DNA from: Fratercula arctica | Lineage: Eukaryota > Chordata > Aves > Charadriiformes > Alcidae | Assembly: GCA_947846985.1 (NCBI GenBank) | Contig: CANTUZ010000004.1 | Coordinates: 2,656,927-2,720,926, forward strand | DNA: 64,000 nucleotides | Direction: 5' to 3' | Shown: positions 28,640-40,563 of the stretch, one piece after another | Layout of the letters: each line of letters opens with the position of its first letter | Numbering within the stretch: the stretch's first letter is position 1 | The notes under the pieces: model-generated | Database searches by the model: none | Told to the model about the DNA's origin: nothing | The model's input: the letters and a program-made list of their open reading frames with translations, nothing else | Program-made: the position numbers and the translations under genes

Positions 28640-28658
28640 GGGGTGGGGAGGGGTGGGG
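28640..28658 (+). other. G-quadruplex motif, four G4 tracts
   Basis: GGGG-T-GGGG-A-GGGG-T-GGGG with single-base loops, an arrangement known to favour very stable parallel quadruplexes. It lies in the upstream non-coding region. No role is shown. Confidence 0.9.
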
Positions 28659-29414
28659 TGGACGCGATACGACTTGTGTGCGTGGCTCATGGGCACTTTA
28701 ATCGTGGAATACTGTGTCTGCAGACATGGGAGTGGTACCCGGGTACAGGTAACAGAAGTAAAACAATCTGTGTGTTGGCTTGCTTTCAAGCCAAGTATGC
28801 TCTGAGCTAGGCTCCAAAATTCTGGATCTCTCTGTTCCTCTTCAGGGGATGGAAAAGCTCTGCAGATTAATAACGGGATAAGAAGCAATATTTTATCCCT
28901 TAGTAGATCCCTGTTACCAAGCACAGCGTGGCTTGGCTGTCTTAATGTCTCAGCCCAGTGGGGGTTGGTATGGGATGTGGGGAATTTGGCATTTCCCTGG
29001 AGCAATCTGCTTTTGCAGGGAGAGCCGAGGCTTTCATCGAGCATCTTTCATCGGCTGAAAGCAGTGGTGTTGCGTTGCAGGCATCCTCCCTCAGCTACAC
29101 GCCATGCTTTGGAGGCTTCAAAAAGACTGACGCCCCTTTGAAGGTGGGGGGAAGCTGAAGAATTTTTAGTGCGCTGTGTTGAGAAGGGTTTGCTTTTGGT
29201 AACCCTCTGTGTTTTTAGGAGTCTGTTCTCTATTTGAAGCTGCCGCGTGCGTGTTTTCAAGGGCAGGATGCTAGATGGCTGCGTTCAGGCTTCGCAAGTG
29301 GAATTCCCACTTGGTCTAGCTGAGATGTTATCCCCTTTGTCCTGGAAGGTGGTAATGGAACCACTTTCCCACTCGTCTGTCGCCGCACTACCTCTGTTTA
29401 ACATTTCAGTGCTT

Positions 29415-29556
29415 AGAATCGTAGAATCATTTAGGTTGGAGAAGACCCTTGGGATTATTGAGTCCAACCATCAACCCCACTCTGCAAACTTCTCCCCTAC
29501 ACCATATCCCCTAACACCACATCTAAACTTGTGCAAGGACGGTCGTGTATTCCTAC
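29415..29556 (-). mobile_element. CR1 LINE, truncated 3' end
   Basis: The stretch beginning AGAATCGTAGAATCAT, followed by TTAGGTTGGAGAAGACC, ATTGAGTCCAACC and CCCTAACACCACATCTA, is the well-known 3' untranslated end of avian CR1 elements read in reverse complement. The two copies of the terminal 8-bp repeat (ATTCTACG/ATTCT) mark the 3' end, so the element's sense strand is minus. Only the last 140 bp or so remain and no reverse transcriptase is present, as is usual for 5'-truncated copies. The far boundary is approximate. This fragment is the main evidence that the host is a bird or close relative. Confidence 0.9.
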
Positions 29557-30474
29557 GGATAGGAGACAATTGTAAAATGAAGCTGGTGAGTCAACACTGC
29601 CAGATGTGCGTTAGAGCCTTTTGTACTACTAACGCTGTGTCATCACAGCTGATTCTAGACTTGTATTGTATGGAGGCACAGAAACCTAATGTAAATCCAA
29701 CTCTAGGGTATTACGTGGTGATCTTTAGGGTTTTTTGGCTAGACCGGGGAGATTGCTTGAACTCTTTGGCAAAGGAATGACGCTGCCCTGCACAAAAATA
29801 TTCTTGTTTAAGCTGTTGCCTGGTAATTGGTGAGGGCTACATTCACGATAGCTTCTTTCAGGCTCTCTCAGCTTGCAGAATGAACCCATAAGCCTGTACT
29901 TCAGGTCGCAGAACTTGAAAGTAAGATTAATAGCAGGACTTAAACACCTATCGGATGGATTTAAAGTGCAATATTTAGTGCAATATAGAAGAGAGCACTG
30001 AAATACTTAATGTACCCGAGCCACTGAAAAACAGGCTGTCTCACCATGACTGTACATTATGGCAGTTTCTTTCCAGAGCCTTAAACAACGTTTCTCATGG
30101 CGCCGAGTACGAAGAAAGAAGAAGGAACAAGTTCAAGGCTGTGATTTGGACTGTGCTTCCCACTGTTACTTCATTTGTTCCGGGCAGCTCATTGAGAAGC
30201 AAAGTTTCTTGGATTCAGGCAAAATACGGCCATCTGGAGAAGGCCACTTGGAGATGAGAACAGCACACTGTTCATACCACCATAGCTGTCTCCTTCTCCA
30301 ACTGGACGGTGGGGTGGCCTGGCTCTGGTGCTGAGGTAAGGTGGGAGGCATCTGGTTTGTGTTGGTGCGCTCCAAGAGCTGTGCCGCATCCAGGGAGTCG
30401 CGGTTGTTTCCCTGCAGGCAGGAAAAGAGTAAGCCTGGCTGCGAGCTTCACTCCGGTAACCCACATTACCTTCC

Positions 30475-30493
30475 TTTTTTTTTTTTTTTTTTT
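30475..30493. repeat. Poly-T run (T19)
   Basis: Uninterrupted T homopolymer. Confidence 0.95.
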
Positions 30494-32085
30494 CATTTTA
30501 AGATAAAACTAACTAAAGTTGCAGGGAAGAACGTGAGCTGTGGAGGTCAAAGTCGAATGACGGACGGAGGTGTTTGGAAAATCCACCATGCCGCTGTGCA
30601 TAGACCTCTTGAAAGCACTGCAGTGCAGAGGAGTGAAGGAGCAGTGCTGGAGAGGATAGTTTGCCTGCTTGCTTGTCTCTGGTGGTGGCAGTAAAATAGT
30701 TATTTCTCTTGAGCTAACCCTATCGTCGTTCATATAGTGTGGATTCCTCCCTGGAGCCGTATCATCTGTTCCTTTCACAGTACTGAGCAACGTTGCATTT
30801 GCGCATGCCCTGCGTTGTCTCTGCAGCGTGTCACCTGTCTTAATTACAGTCCGTGGCAGATGCTTCCAGGTGTCTCATGGTAGTGGAAATGGTTGATTAG
30901 AAGTTTCTTTCCTTCTCAAATTCCTTGCATTCTCAACTGCGATTTGTTACGCCGTCTTTACAGTGAAACTTGGATATGTTTTGTTTTAACATCATTGAGT
31001 CTAACGGGCATGTGAATCTGCTGTGTCTTTGAGTTCAAATCAGCGTTTATGTGTGTGTTGAGGTTTTATTTCTCCCCTTCCAGATTATCAGGTGGCCATA
31101 GGTAAATATCCTACAGAAAAGACAGTGAATTCAGTAGCCTTGCATCTCCTGGTTCAGTTTTATTTCTTTGCTGGAGGAAATAAGGGGGAAGAAGAGGAAG
31201 GAAAAATATAATAGAATATTTTTCTAAATCTCCTACCCTTTTTTTTATTGTCAGGTTGTGCTTTATTTACACGCTGCTGATTTGAAAAGCGTGGAAAGTA
31301 ACTTGTAGAGAGACACGTGAAAGTATTAGAAGCACCAAGGCCTTAGCGGTGGGAACTCCCATCACCAAGGTCTTCAGGAGAGATGGTTGCACTGAAACAA
31401 GGCTTGTGATTGAAGTTGCTGAAAGTTCTTGTCAGGTCTTGTAGTTCTGGGAACGTTCCTCGGTGCTTCGCTGCGGTGTTCTTAGAAATAGGTCTTGTGC
31501 AGCAAAGGATTAACCTCCTTTTCCTTTGGAGCTCTTCTTCCTTATAACTAAGTTCATCCATGCAATTAGATAGGTCATATTCATACCTTTTGTGGGATGC
31601 ATTTATGGCACAGTGTGAATCGGGCAAGATGAAGGTGGGGAAATGAGAGCATCTTTGAAGCTGACCATGTGCTGGGATTCCAGAAAGGGGTCAGATATTT
31701 TACGTGGCTCATGAGCTACTACGTGGGTCAAGAGCAAACTTCCTCCCAGCAATGAAATCTCGTACCCGTGGGTTTAATGCCATCTTGGGCTACTGGACAC
31801 CCAAGTGGGCTTTTGTGATGATGTTGAAGGACTAAAGCTTCTTAAGAAATTACTGTTTTCCAGACCACGTTGCACACATCAGCCAGCCAAGCTCCTTCGC
31901 CTGCTGGGTGAGGACAGTAGTTTCTGCCCCCTGACAGTCGCTTGACAGCGTGCCTAGGAATAAATGATGCGTGCCCTGTTGTGGTGTTACTGCTTGGCTG
32001 CTCTGCGCTAATCAGTTAGCAGAAACTCGGATCAGGAGGAAACTGGCCTAAACTTGAAATCAAGAGAGACCCAAAAAATGCAAAT

Positions 32086-32088
<3 letters not shown>

Positions 32089-32117
<29 letters not shown>
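32089..32117. repeat. Poly-T run (T29)
   Basis: The longest homopolymer in the window, followed directly by six A. Confidence 0.95.
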
Positions 32118-32123
<6 letters not shown>

Positions 32124-32943
32124 TGTGTATTGAGGTGGTGCTTCCAGATTGCTTATTTTGAGTATCTGAGTAATGGCAAGGTGAATAAAATGCTGGGGCA
32201 GTCCTCTGTGCAGCAAGTAGGTAAGCCCAGGTTTGTCGTGACTCTTGAAATGGAGTTATCCATTTGCGCGTGTGGAAAAGGCGGCCATGAAGCACCCACC
32301 CACCATAACCTTTTTTCAGCAGATTGTCATCTTTGGCAGCGTGTGCGTTGACCTGCTGGATTGTACCTTTCCCCACGCTGAGAAGAGGACGAGTGCGATA
32401 GCTCTTCTGCTTTGTGGCCTCTCAGAGCCTGTGCTTGGCTGTGGTACAGGTGCCAAGGTAGATTTAATGCCCCGCTCTCCCTGCATCTGTCCTCATCCCG
32501 ACTCCGGGCTGTACTCTTCCCTGTGAGCGGGTGTACAGGTGAGAGAGGAACGGGAAATGTGCTCTCCATGTGGTGACTTTCATTTCTGACCCATTCGGTA
32601 GAGAGGATAGTTCCTTAAAGACGGTTTCTTACGTCACTTTTCCTAAATCTCTTCATTTTTCAGGGAAGCTGTGAATCACTCAAGGTACAGGCAGACGTCA
32701 AGCATGGGATTCTTCCCAGACTTTCTGAAGGTAGATGCCGATAAAGGAAAACTAAAAACGTCACCAGGATCCTGCAGGAAAAAAAACAAACCAGCATTGT
32801 AGAGGTGTTTCCTGAGCCCCGTAAAAACTACCTGAGCAAAATCTTGAAAAATGGGATTTCCTTCTTCAAGGAAAAAAACAAAATTAATTAAAAATACCTG
32901 GGCTCTGTAACAGTTCATCTGTTTCATATCTTCTTTAAGAAGT

Positions 32944-32971
32944 AAAAAAAGAAAAAAAAAAAAAGAAAAAA
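32944..32971. repeat. A-rich tract
   Basis: A7-G-A13-G-A6, continuing into purine-rich sequence. Confidence 0.9.
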
Positions 32972-34589
32972 TGGAAGAGAAGAAAATTGCAAAGAAGAGT
33001 TATACCATATCGCAGCGTCATTATTAAATTTGTAACGAGGCAGCAATTATTTCTAGCCAAGCGTGAAGTAGCACGACAAGCATTAGCTCACAGCATGTCA
33101 GTGAGCCATCTTCGACTGGCAAATATCCATGGCAGCTCTGAGAGTGATGTGATGAGAGCTCTCTCTCCGTCTCTCGTCTCTGAATGCGTGTGGACATCGC
33201 TGCCTGAGGCTTTGCATACCCAAGAGATACGCTTAGAAAACCGCATTACCATTTAAGCTTATTAAGGAAACAGAATTAAAATGGTTAATAAAAGCAAATT
33301 CTCAGGTGTTATTTTCAGCGCTGTTCGGCCCATTCTTGCATGCCTGTGGATGGAGGGCAAAACGCTTTTTCTTCTTCAGCCTGAACTTCAGGGATGCATA
33401 TGTTTTGCCTCTGCTACATATTTCATAGAGCAGCTACTGCAGATTAAGACAGCACTACAGTGAAGGAATGAAGTGCTTTGGTATAAAACTGTCCCTTTTT
33501 TAAACGATGAGTACTGGAGAGATTTAAGGACTAGCCAGCTGGTTTTCAAGAGTCTAAATAAGTGCTTATGCATGTGCTCTTTCTTACCCTTACTGCTCCA
33601 GTCACCGTTACGGGCTTGCCATATAAACTGTTCCCAAGCTTTTACCACAGATTTATTCCGAGCAAGATGTTACGTACTGAGAAGGGGATGAGAGAGAAAA
33701 ATTCACGTACGTGAGCTGTAGAGGTCACGGTAACCTTTGTCCTTTAGCTTGCTTCTATTCTGGACAGTCAAATTTTGTAAAATTGTTTTTTCTACAGAAG
33801 AAAGACTGTAGTAAAGGGTGCAAACTGGAGAGATGTACGAATTGTATTTATTTTCAGAGCAACTCCTGATATCTCCCTGGCATTATATCGGAAGAGCAGT
33901 TCTTGGAATCATGGCATTATACATTCTTATGCATTGAAAAAATAAATATACTTTAGATAGGATTATAGGGCTTTAATTTTAAATAAATTTTTTTTTTTTG
34001 GCCATGACCTTTTATGCGGCGCTTCTGAATAATGAGCTGTTCCAGCACGAGCCCAAAGACATCTGCAATTTATTTCCCATCGAATGCTGCCGCTTATGAA
34101 TGGATAATATGATTTATTTCTGGCTGATGGCCAGTCGTGCTAATTAACACAACGGTACTTCTGCTGGGACCGGCCGTGCCCTGTTTTTTGCTTTTCTCTT
34201 CTCTGTCTCACCCGCGGGAGTTTAAATGCCTTTACGCAACTGGTTCTTATCCCGGCCTTCCCGAAAAGCGGCGGCTCGTGATTCATCTGAGCACCGTTTT
34301 CGGCCCTGCGGTTGTTTCTTGCCTCCACCGCACCCGCTGGCAAAGACTGCTCCTCCGTAGGTGTTCTTCAGAGGTTCCTGCAGCCTGCTCGCTCCTCTTG
34401 AACCTTTCTTGCACTTTCTGGTGCTAACTACCCGGCGCCAGCCTGCGGTTGAGGCTGTAGACCAGATCTGGCCCATCTTGTCGGTGTGTTCAGTACTGTG
34501 AGTGAGTCTTTCTTGATTTTTTTTTTTTTCCCCCAGAAAATAGTCATGGATGGCGATTTTGGCATTGCATAGCTTTCCGGTCTGTTGTT

Positions 34590-34610
34590 AAAAAAAAAAA
34601 AACAAAAAAA
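34590..34610. repeat. A-rich tract
   Basis: A run of A broken by a single C (A13-C-A7). Confidence 0.85.
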
Positions 34611-35260
34611 CTTGGCATTGGATGTGGATGGGTTCATAACCTTAATAAAGAACAATATTTGCCTTGCCATCAGTAGCCTGTTGGACTGGAGTACGGCGGT
34701 GCTGAGTGCCCAGCTGAGGTATCATCATTTTGGGGTGAAACTGCAGCAAAGTGGACATGTTCTATACTTCGCTGCATCACGGCAAGGTCTGCATGTTTCT
34801 TTGTAAGAATCCCTGTCACAATTGGTGACCAGTTGCTTATAGAAGCAATTGCCCTTGGTCCTTCAAGGATAGATTTGTCGCCATCCCCCGTTTTCTCCCA
34901 TTTTCAGCTCTTTCTCATTGATTTCTGAGCCTCTCATGTACCGTTGTAGAGCGATGCACTCTGCTGCTGAATATGCCCCCCATCACAACCAGGTGCTTGG
35001 CTTTTAGTTAGTATTAGCTGGAATGACAAGATTTCGCTGCGGCTGCTCGGCAGTGGCTTTTCTCAGGGCAAGTGACACCTCGCTCGTTAGTGGGGCTGTC
35101 ACTGAGCGAGGCGATGTACCAGGTGGTGGTCCCCGTTCTCTCTAGCTCCAGCGAGCTGTGCGTGCAAGCTCTGGTTATTTTAACGGTGCAATAAAGAAAG
35201 AAAAGTTCATAAAAAAACTGAATGATCCTTGAAGAGGAGAGAAAGAATCGAGAGAGAATT

Positions 35261-35285
35261 AAAAAAAAAAAAAAAAAAAAAAAAA
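35261..35285. repeat. Poly-A run (A25)
   Basis: Uninterrupted 25-A homopolymer preceded by purine-rich GAGAGAGAATT. Confidence 0.95.
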
Positions 35286-35840
35286 TGCATCAAACAGCTC
35301 CCCAAGCAGAGCCTGGTCTCGTCTCATTACAGTTCAGGAGCAAAAAATCCTGTTAAGGGAGATGTGTGTGGAGGCAATGAAAACAACGAAACACTCAGGG
35401 TAACCTTACGCCCGTGGAGTTCCTTCTTTTGTAGAGCAAGAGGCAATTAGCTGTAATTCTCAGCTTGTTTTGCGTGGGGTATGCTTTGTTGTCACTGTAA
35501 AAAAATCATCCTTTTTAGAGCCTGTGCCACCCAATTTATAGTAAGGACCACGTTGCTTAACTCAGCTGCTTCTTCTCTCCTTCCTCCCACCCTGTCACTC
35601 TCAATCTGTCCTGATAATCAATCACCGTCCCAGTGCGGGGCTTGGAAACAGTTTGGGCTACAATTACAGGCATATATTGTTTTTTTCTTTAGGCAGTGAG
35701 TGTGCCAGAGGAGATGATGGCTTTTATTGCAGTGTCCGCAGATGGAGGGACGAGCACAGAAGAGTCTCTTTGTGTCTTCCCTACTTGTCCAGCAGTAATC
35801 TTGCTGGGAGTTACAATCTGACATTGCAGTGGGAGTTGTG

Positions 35841-35860
35841 TTTGGTTTGGTTTGGTTTGG
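35841..35860. repeat. (TTTGG)4 repeat
   Basis: Four perfect TTTGG pentamers followed by T9. Confidence 0.95.
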
Positions 35861-35918
35861 TTTTTTTTTAAATATTTGCAACTACCTGGCTTTTTTGTTG
35901 TTGTTGAGTTGGCTTTTC

Positions 35919-35937
35919 TTTTTTTTTTTTTTTTTTT
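35919..35937. repeat. Poly-T run (T19)
   Basis: Uninterrupted T homopolymer 58 bp after the TTTGG repeat. Confidence 0.95.
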
Positions 35938-38120
35938 AAGTCGACCGGGAAAGAAAGGCAGTTCTGGCCTCTTTCAAGGTGAAATGGTTGCGTGTAACGT
36001 TTTTCTTTCTGCACACTGTCCAGACAGTCAGATGTGCTGATATAATGCAGATAACGACTGGACAGATGTAACCCCTCAGGCAAACACTGATAAAAAATGC
36101 CCTGCTGGAGGAGCTGCTGTTGTTCAGGAGTGGTACCAACCTGTCACAAGGTAGCACACCCATCCACCCCGATGTTTCCTTCCAGCGCCACCTCCCTTTC
36201 CTTCTAATCACTTCATAGAGGAACTTCTTTCATTGTAGGATCCTTAGGCTGCTCATTTGGGAAAACTGTATTTCTCCATTGCCAGGACCTTGGGATCGGC
36301 TGCAGCCTCATACTGATACTACCCTTCAATGCAAATATTGTTGTTGAACCCACTATTTGATTGAAATTCCTTCTTTCTTGCCGGACACTCTCATTGTGTT
36401 CAAGCATCGCTTCATGCAAATGAACTTTTCCCACCCGTCCTTTAGGAGCTGGGCAGTCGTATTTAATCAATTGATGTGCGTGTTTTTTACCCACGCTGCC
36501 TGTTGCTATTGTGAATCCAGTTATTACAGTATTTTGGTTCACCAAAGACGAGTTCCTCAAAATAGTCCCTCCCTCTGTGGGGCAGAGAGGAAGAAAATCC
36601 TCTTTGCGTTACCTGATTAACACATGGGGAGGAGAAATGCTAAACACTGCTGTCAAATAGAAAGGAAATAAAGCAAAAGATGGATGGTAAGAAGCGTTTA
36701 AAAAACGCTGTCTTTTATTATGACTTACCTATCAAAAATGGTCAGAGAGACCTCTTTCCTTAAAAGAAGCACACAAATCCATATATCATTTTAGCCCTTT
36801 TCAGGCTATTTTAAACCTAATTTTGTTTTCAAGCCTGTAGTTTCTGTGTGCCACAGTCAATTAATTTAACCATTTGTAACAGAAGGCAACACGGAGCCTG
36901 TGTATGCGAGTAAAATACTCAGCTGTTACGTACCTTTTGCTGCCATTGATTTCAATTTGTTTGGTCATAAAATTACCACCTTGTTAAATCTTGACAGCTA
37001 CCAGTGAACCGGAGGCTCTGGAAACAGCGCTAGAGGACAGGAAGACAGCCTGCGAAATCCCTTTTTCTACAGGCCTTTCCTAATCATTTTTGTTCGGTAA
37101 TGAAGTCTTTGTCCCCAAAGATTAATGACTCTGCGGGACTTTTGCAGGGGTCCCCTTCCCCCTTTGAAGGAAAGAGAGAACCAGTTTATTAATCTGCTGC
37201 ACAGGGAGCTGAGATGGAAGATAAGGACATAAAGGGCCGTACTTTCGGGGAGCTGTATGAGGGATTACTGCGCTTGGATCCACGGTAACAATAGTAGGAT
37301 TCGTGGTGCGTAATTCCTTGCATTGCACTTTGAAAAGACGCCTCCTAAATATCCAGCTCGGAACTGGAGATACCTATATATTTGCTGAAGCGGCTTGCAA
37401 AATTGCTCTAGAGTGTATTGTTGCCTTCACGAAGTAGAAAGAGGGTTATGTTTCACCCGGTACAGTACTTCCGAGGGCCTGTTGCAAATGACTTTCACTG
37501 AAGGATATTTTCTTTCTTTGCTGAATCAGCTGCCTGAGCGGCAATGATTTTCGTGCCCTGATGTTTCTTTTTTTTTTTTCTTAGAAATGGGATAAAAGGC
37601 TTAGCTTGTCTTGTTCATTCTGCCCTGGCTGGATACGTTCAGCATCGAAGCATTTGGCCCAACATAGCCTGTGTTCAGCAGCACGACAGCATGCATTTGA
37701 AATTACGCATCCTGCTGGCAATATTACTCCATCATTTGGCATACCTGTGTTGGGACTGCAGAGGGTATTCCCTCCTCCTCCTGAAAAGGCTAAAAAAAAA
37801 AAAAGCTGAAAAGGCCAGCAGCGTTCCCTCGAGGGTACAGGCAGGCTATGCTCCGCTGGGAATCCCTTGTAATATATGCACGGGATTAAGCTGGTTTAAT
37901 GGCCAATTTCAAACCTGTGATGATTTTTTTTTTCAGGCGGTGGTTCTGCGCCCGCTGGTTGACAGCGGTTGCCTGCAGCTCTGCAGCCCTCGGTGTTTGA
38001 TGTTGCCTGCTGAAGGAAGTCCTGGCGGCTTTCGCAGGTTCAATTCTCCAAGCAGCAGCGTCGTTTTGAGGAGGCAGAACATAACCTCCGCAGGGCTCTT
38101 GGACACGTAAAGCTGCGCTT

Positions 38121-38142
38121 TGCCTTAGGTAAACCTAAGGCA
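38121..38142. repeat. Perfect 10-bp inverted repeat
   Basis: TGCCTTAGGT and its exact reverse complement ACCTAAGGCA are separated by AA. No T run follows and the context is not a bacterial terminator; the function is unknown. Confidence 0.95.
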
Positions 38143-40535
38143 TGCTTTGCACGTACACCGGAGCATCGCACAGTGGAGATTGCGACTCTTGCTGCTCCAG
38201 AGATAGCCATTCTATGGCAATAAATACCATAACTAAAACTGCGATCAAGTTTAGGTTAAATTAATCCCTTACCTCCCTTCTTTTCAACAGCTGTTCCGTC
38301 AAACACTCTGGGTTTGATATCCATTCAGAAGTCTTTTTTTGGGGGGAGGATGTTTGAAATTTGCCAGTTGGCAGGTTAGGAACTGTTTGAGTAAAGGGGG
38401 GAAAAAACAAAAAACCAAGCGGAGGACCCCAAATGTGTTTCTGGATGCTGAGGAGAATTACTGGTGCGTGTGGCTCGTCAAACGTAGCGTACAATTTGGC
38501 AAGGAAAAAATTGCCAGCAAAAAGAAAAAGGAAGAAAACCCCCACTTTTTTTGCTTAATGGTCATCTCCCCTGCGTGCCCTTTCCAAGCTTATTGCAGCA
38601 AAGGTATGTGCGCGAGGGGTTTGTTCATGGCCTGGTGGCATCAGCGGGGTCAGGCATGGATCAGCAGCACTGCCGCTTCTTGGCTGGCTCGGGTGAGCCA
38701 CCACGGATGGCACGGTCTCCTTTTCAGGCCTTAAGATCAGAGCACGTGATGCCAAATGCTGGAGAAGGGTGTAAGAAAGGCTGGTCCTAATGCCAGGGAA
38801 TTTTCAGGGCAGTCCAAGCATGGAGAAGGGGAACGCCTTGCCTGGGATCTCAGTATTTGTCTGCAGAAACAGGAATTGAGTGTAGATCTTCTAAGCTTTT
38901 CTCTTTCTTCTTTTTTTTGCTCCCCTCCTACCCTAAGCTGCTGACCGGGGAAAATCCCTGTTCTCTGCAAGGATCCGGTCTGTGTCATCATACTGTTTAT
39001 TTGCCTGACCCACCGTTTTTGTCCCTTTTTCATAACAGCACGGTGCAGGCTTTGGTTCTCCACAAAGGAGATGCTTTTTTTCGCCCCGTGTGTGATGAAG
39101 CACTAAAACCTCGCTGTAAGATGTCGATGGCCTAAAGTTTATGTGAGTTCAAGGGCGGACTGGAGACATTCACAGAGGAGAAATCCACGAGGATTATTAA
39201 ATACAGAAACACGACTTCTGACTTGCGAAGTCACTGAACTGTGAACTGCTTTGGGGGGTGTTTTTGGAAGAAGTATCATTTTCTATATTTGTATTCTCAG
39301 CTCTCTGATTTTGGCTTTTGTCAAACGCAAGCTCCTGGGCGAAATGGATCTTTGCTCCCTCTGTGTCCAGTGCTGTTAAAATGGCAATTATTTTTACTAT
39401 TAGATTTTTGTTACCTCCTTTTATAGACAGACCCAGCAGGTGAGGAAAGTTTGCAAAGAAGCTGCGGGCTGGTTTGGGCCCGGTTTTCCTGCTCCTGCCA
39501 CACCGTTGGCGCTTAAGAAAATGTTTTTAAAATATGTCGAGTTGAGGAAAAATGGAGCTGTGCAAAAATGCCCCACCGTAAGCGTTCTCACCCTTCGTTT
39601 CCTAACCCCTGTGACGCTGGTTTAAGAGCAGGCTGTGTTGTCCACGGTTTAAGTGGTCAGAGCCTGCGCGTGCTGATTTAAATCGTGATGAGAACTAATG
39701 GTTGTAAAAAATGGTTTTGATTTATCCATCCTTTTTGCTCTTGAGCTCTTTCCTAGTGGCTGCTTTTGTGTCTGTATGAAAGCTAGGACAAAGTTTGCAA
39801 TGGCGCCTAAGGAATTTAAGAATATCTTAGAATATCATAGCCTTCCCGTCCCTGAAATAGCTTAGGGCTACTGGGAAATTATAGCTGTAGACTCTTGATT
39901 TTTACAAGGCTGGTACAGCAGGTGAAAAAGGCTGTTAGGAGTTAGAAAATGTAGAAAAGCATCAGACTAACGGGCCATGAAAACAGTACGTTATTTTAAT
40001 TTGTGTAACTTTTTCATTCCTAGTCGGAAGAAGGGGGAAGATAGTTGCTGATTCCTGAAAGAGTGTGTTCATGTCACTGTGGTGTTAATCAAGCCGTGTA
40101 CGCTCTGCCTTAACTGCTCTGTGCTCTGCCAGAAGCGTAGGGCTAAAACTTGTTCCCACTGAGATGAGCTGAATTTCTCCTTGGTTTCAGAGACCGAGCC
40201 ATTCCTATGTTGTTCTGCTTGTGGGCGTGCTGGAATAAGCCCATTAAAAACCCATTTTCAAGGGGTTTTTATTATATGCGAGCACATACCAGATTTGAAA
40301 ACATATTGGGCGGCGGCAACAGCTCCCTATTGCAAAAGATAAAACATGGAGTCTAAACCCGAATGAACACTGGGAATCCTTTATGTGTCTCTGAATTACT
40401 TTCATCTCTTCATCGCTCCATTAACGGATATCCCCACAGACCACGCCGCTTCCCTTACGTTTGGGTTTCTTCTGCCAATTGCCTGCTATTGTCAGCTAAT
40501 TGGAGTGGAAATGATAAATGCAAGCGGCGTTACGG

Positions 40536-40563
40536 AGCTGCCAAGTCTCTTCACTTGGCAGCT
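40536..40563. repeat. Perfect 10-bp stem with 8-base loop
   Basis: AGCTGCCAAG pairs exactly with CTTGGCAGCT around the loop TCTCTTCA. It lies in a non-repetitive block with TAAT motifs. The stem is too short for a typical microRNA precursor. Confidence 0.95.

Larger units (their letters stand above)
19677..29414. other. Upstream non-coding region, part 3; probably FRAS1 intron
   Basis: No genes are seen. Notable items are a G12 run (23563-23574), a candidate conserved non-coding block (25290-25700) and a G-quadruplex motif (28640-28658). The rest is unremarkable intronic sequence. Confidence 0.5.
29557..35260. other. Upstream non-coding region, part 4; probably FRAS1 intron
   Basis: No genes are seen. 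It holds long T runs (30475-30493 and 32089-32117), an A-rich tract (32944-32971), and a quiet TAAT-rich block at 33990-34150. The short, slightly CpG-richer patch at about 34160-34440 has no promoter elements or coding signature that I recognise. Confidence 0.5.

Noticed and set aside
29247..29780. 177-codon plus-strand open frame
   Set aside because: It runs through the reverse-complement CR1 3' end and shows no protein family; CR1 tails commonly give chance open frames.
34137..34427. Hydrophobic N-terminus followed by a cysteine, considered as the missing FRAS1 signal-peptide exon
   Set aside because: The frame begins at GTG rather than ATG, there is no convincing phase-0 donor after the cysteine, and no CpG island or promoter is evident.
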